DNA of 64,000 nt from Pseudomonas sp. WN033. Its GTDB lineage: Bacteria; Pseudomonadota; Gammaproteobacteria; Pseudomonadales; Pseudomonadaceae. The stretch covers positions 1 to 64,000 of the forward strand of contig NSKG01000004.1 of assembly GCA_002287035.1 (NCBI GenBank), written 5' to 3'. A program made the translations under genes and the position numbers. Under the pieces are notes generated by a model. That model was not told the DNA's origin and did no database searches. It worked only from the letters and a program-made list of their open reading frames with translations. This document shows positions 63,185-64,000 of this stretch, one piece after another. The stretch's first letter is position 1. Every line of letters starts with the position of its first letter.

Positions 63185-63997
63185 CTAACGCAAAACGTGG
63201 GCCTGGTCCGCGTTCAGCCAATCCGGATGCAATCCAGCGCACACGATGAAATAGGGATTAAGCAGCGTGTCATGGCGCTGGTTGTAGCGCAGCGGCTGCA
63301 GTTCGGGCCAGCTCAGTACCTGACCTCCGGCCGCTTCGACTACAGCCTGAGCGGCGGCGGTATCCCATTCGCAGGTTGGCCCCAGGCGTGGATACAGATC
63401 GGCCTGGCCTTCGGCAACCAGGCACAGTTTCAGGGAGCTGCCCATGCTCACCAGTTCGGCATTCGGCAGTCGTTGCAGAAACTCGTGAACCGCTTCGCTC
63501 GCGTGCGAGCGGCTGCCTACTACCCGCCACATGATCCCGGCGTTTGGGGTTGCTGCGACCTGAATCGTCACCTGACTGCCATCTGCCAACACCTTATAAG
63601 CTCCGCCCCCCGATTGGCCGGCGTAGGTGACTCCCAAAGCGGGGGCGTGGACGACGCCAGCTACCGGAACTCCCTGCTCAATCAGCGCGATGTTGACAGT
63701 GAACTCACCGTTGCGCTTGATGAATTCCTTGGTGCCATCCAATGGGTCGACCAGCCACAGTTTCGGCCAGCTGTGGCGTTGAGCGATTTCCTCGGCTGTC
63801 GATTCTTCTGAGAGTACCGGAATGTCGGGGGTTAGTTGGTTCAGGCAGGCAAGGATGTGCTGGTGCGCCGCCAGATCCGCCTCGGTCACCGGGCTGCTGT
63901 CGTCCTTGTGAGCAACATCGAAGCTGCGTTGATAGATCTGCATGATCTGTTCGCCCGCTTGCTGGGCGATGCGCACTATGGATTCAAGCTCGAACAT
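63185..63997 (-). CDS. cysQ: 3'(2'),5'-bisphosphate nucleotidase
   Basis: CysQ hydrolyses PAP produced in sulfate assimilation. The complete 270-aa protein carries the inositol-phosphatase metal site: EES (about 70), DPLDGTKEF (about 89-97) and WDTAAAQAVVEAAGG (about 219-233). The start ATG is three bases inside the end of the window. Confidence 0.95.
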   Translation of the reverse strand: MFELESIVRIAQQAGEQIMQIYQRSFDVAHKDDSSPVTEADLAAHQHILACLNQLTPDIPVLSEESTAEEIAQRHSWPKLWLVDPLDGTKEFIKRNGEFTVNIALIEQGVPVAGVVHAPALGVTYAGQSGGGAYKVLADGSQVTIQVAATPNAGIMWRVVGSRSHASEAVHEFLQRLPNAELVSMGSSLKLCLVAEGQADLYPRLGPTCEWDTAAAQAVVEAAGGQVLSWPELQPLRYNQRHDTLLNPYFIVCAGLHPDWLNADQAHVLR

Positions 63998-64000
63998 CCC

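Overview
The window looks like a chromosomal segment of a GC-rich gammaproteobacterium of the Pseudomonas/Halopseudomonas type. The evidence is gene order: ribF-ileS-lspA-fkpB-ispH, yacG-coaE-pilD-pilC-pilB next to pilA, and aceF-aceE, glnE, ilvE, waaF-waaC-waaG-waaP followed by LPS-core kinases, a carbamoyltransferase and an O-antigen ligase. This arrangement is known from Pseudomonas aeruginosa. Abundant Pseudomonas-style REP/BIME repeats and a REP-associated tyrosine transposase (RAYT) point the same way. The species is not determined.

Layout. 1-0.9 kb: a complete IS5-family (IS427-like) element. 1.06-7.0 kb: housekeeping genes for flavin, isoleucyl-tRNA, lipoprotein signal peptidase, FKBP and isoprenoid functions. 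7.2-13.0 kb, minus strand: a Nudix-ThiE fusion with a REP pair inside its reading frame, yacG, coaE and the type IV pilus genes pilD, pilC and pilB. 13.0-14.65 kb: a gene-free block of tandem REP units ending in the sigma-54 promoter of pilA. 14.65-15.5 kb: pilA and a small membrane protein. 15.5-19.2 kb: a gallery of four toxin-antitoxin (TA) modules, all on the minus strand and each flanked by a near-identical BIME. 19.4-23.2 kb: a minor-pilin operon (PilE-like, FimT, PilW, PilX, PilV) without pilY1. 23.8-28.3 kb: a secreted protein of unknown function, a PIN-like protein and a divergent class A PBP.

28.3-38.4 kb: a DMT exporter, a LysR regulator and six catabolic enzymes (aldehyde dehydrogenase, tartrate/isopropylmalate-type dehydrogenase, class III aminotransferase, D-hydroxyacid dehydrogenase, amidase, class I aminotransferase) whose pathway I cannot name. 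38.4-39.9 kb: a RAYT gene flanked on both sides by arrays of one REP family. 39.9-47.4 kb: aceEF, divergent from glnE, with two matching palindromes in the shared upstream region. 47.4-63.2 kb: ilvE, then a long collinear LPS core cluster (heptosyltransferases, glycosyltransferases, several LPS kinases, a carbamoyltransferase, the ligase). cysQ closes the window.

The recurring theme is REP/BIME elements. At least four hairpin families occupy most intergenic gaps, have entered or extended coding sequences (Nudix-ThiE, ParE), and separate the TA modules. Only one RAYT gene is present. All functional calls come from recognising protein families by eye; no database search was run.
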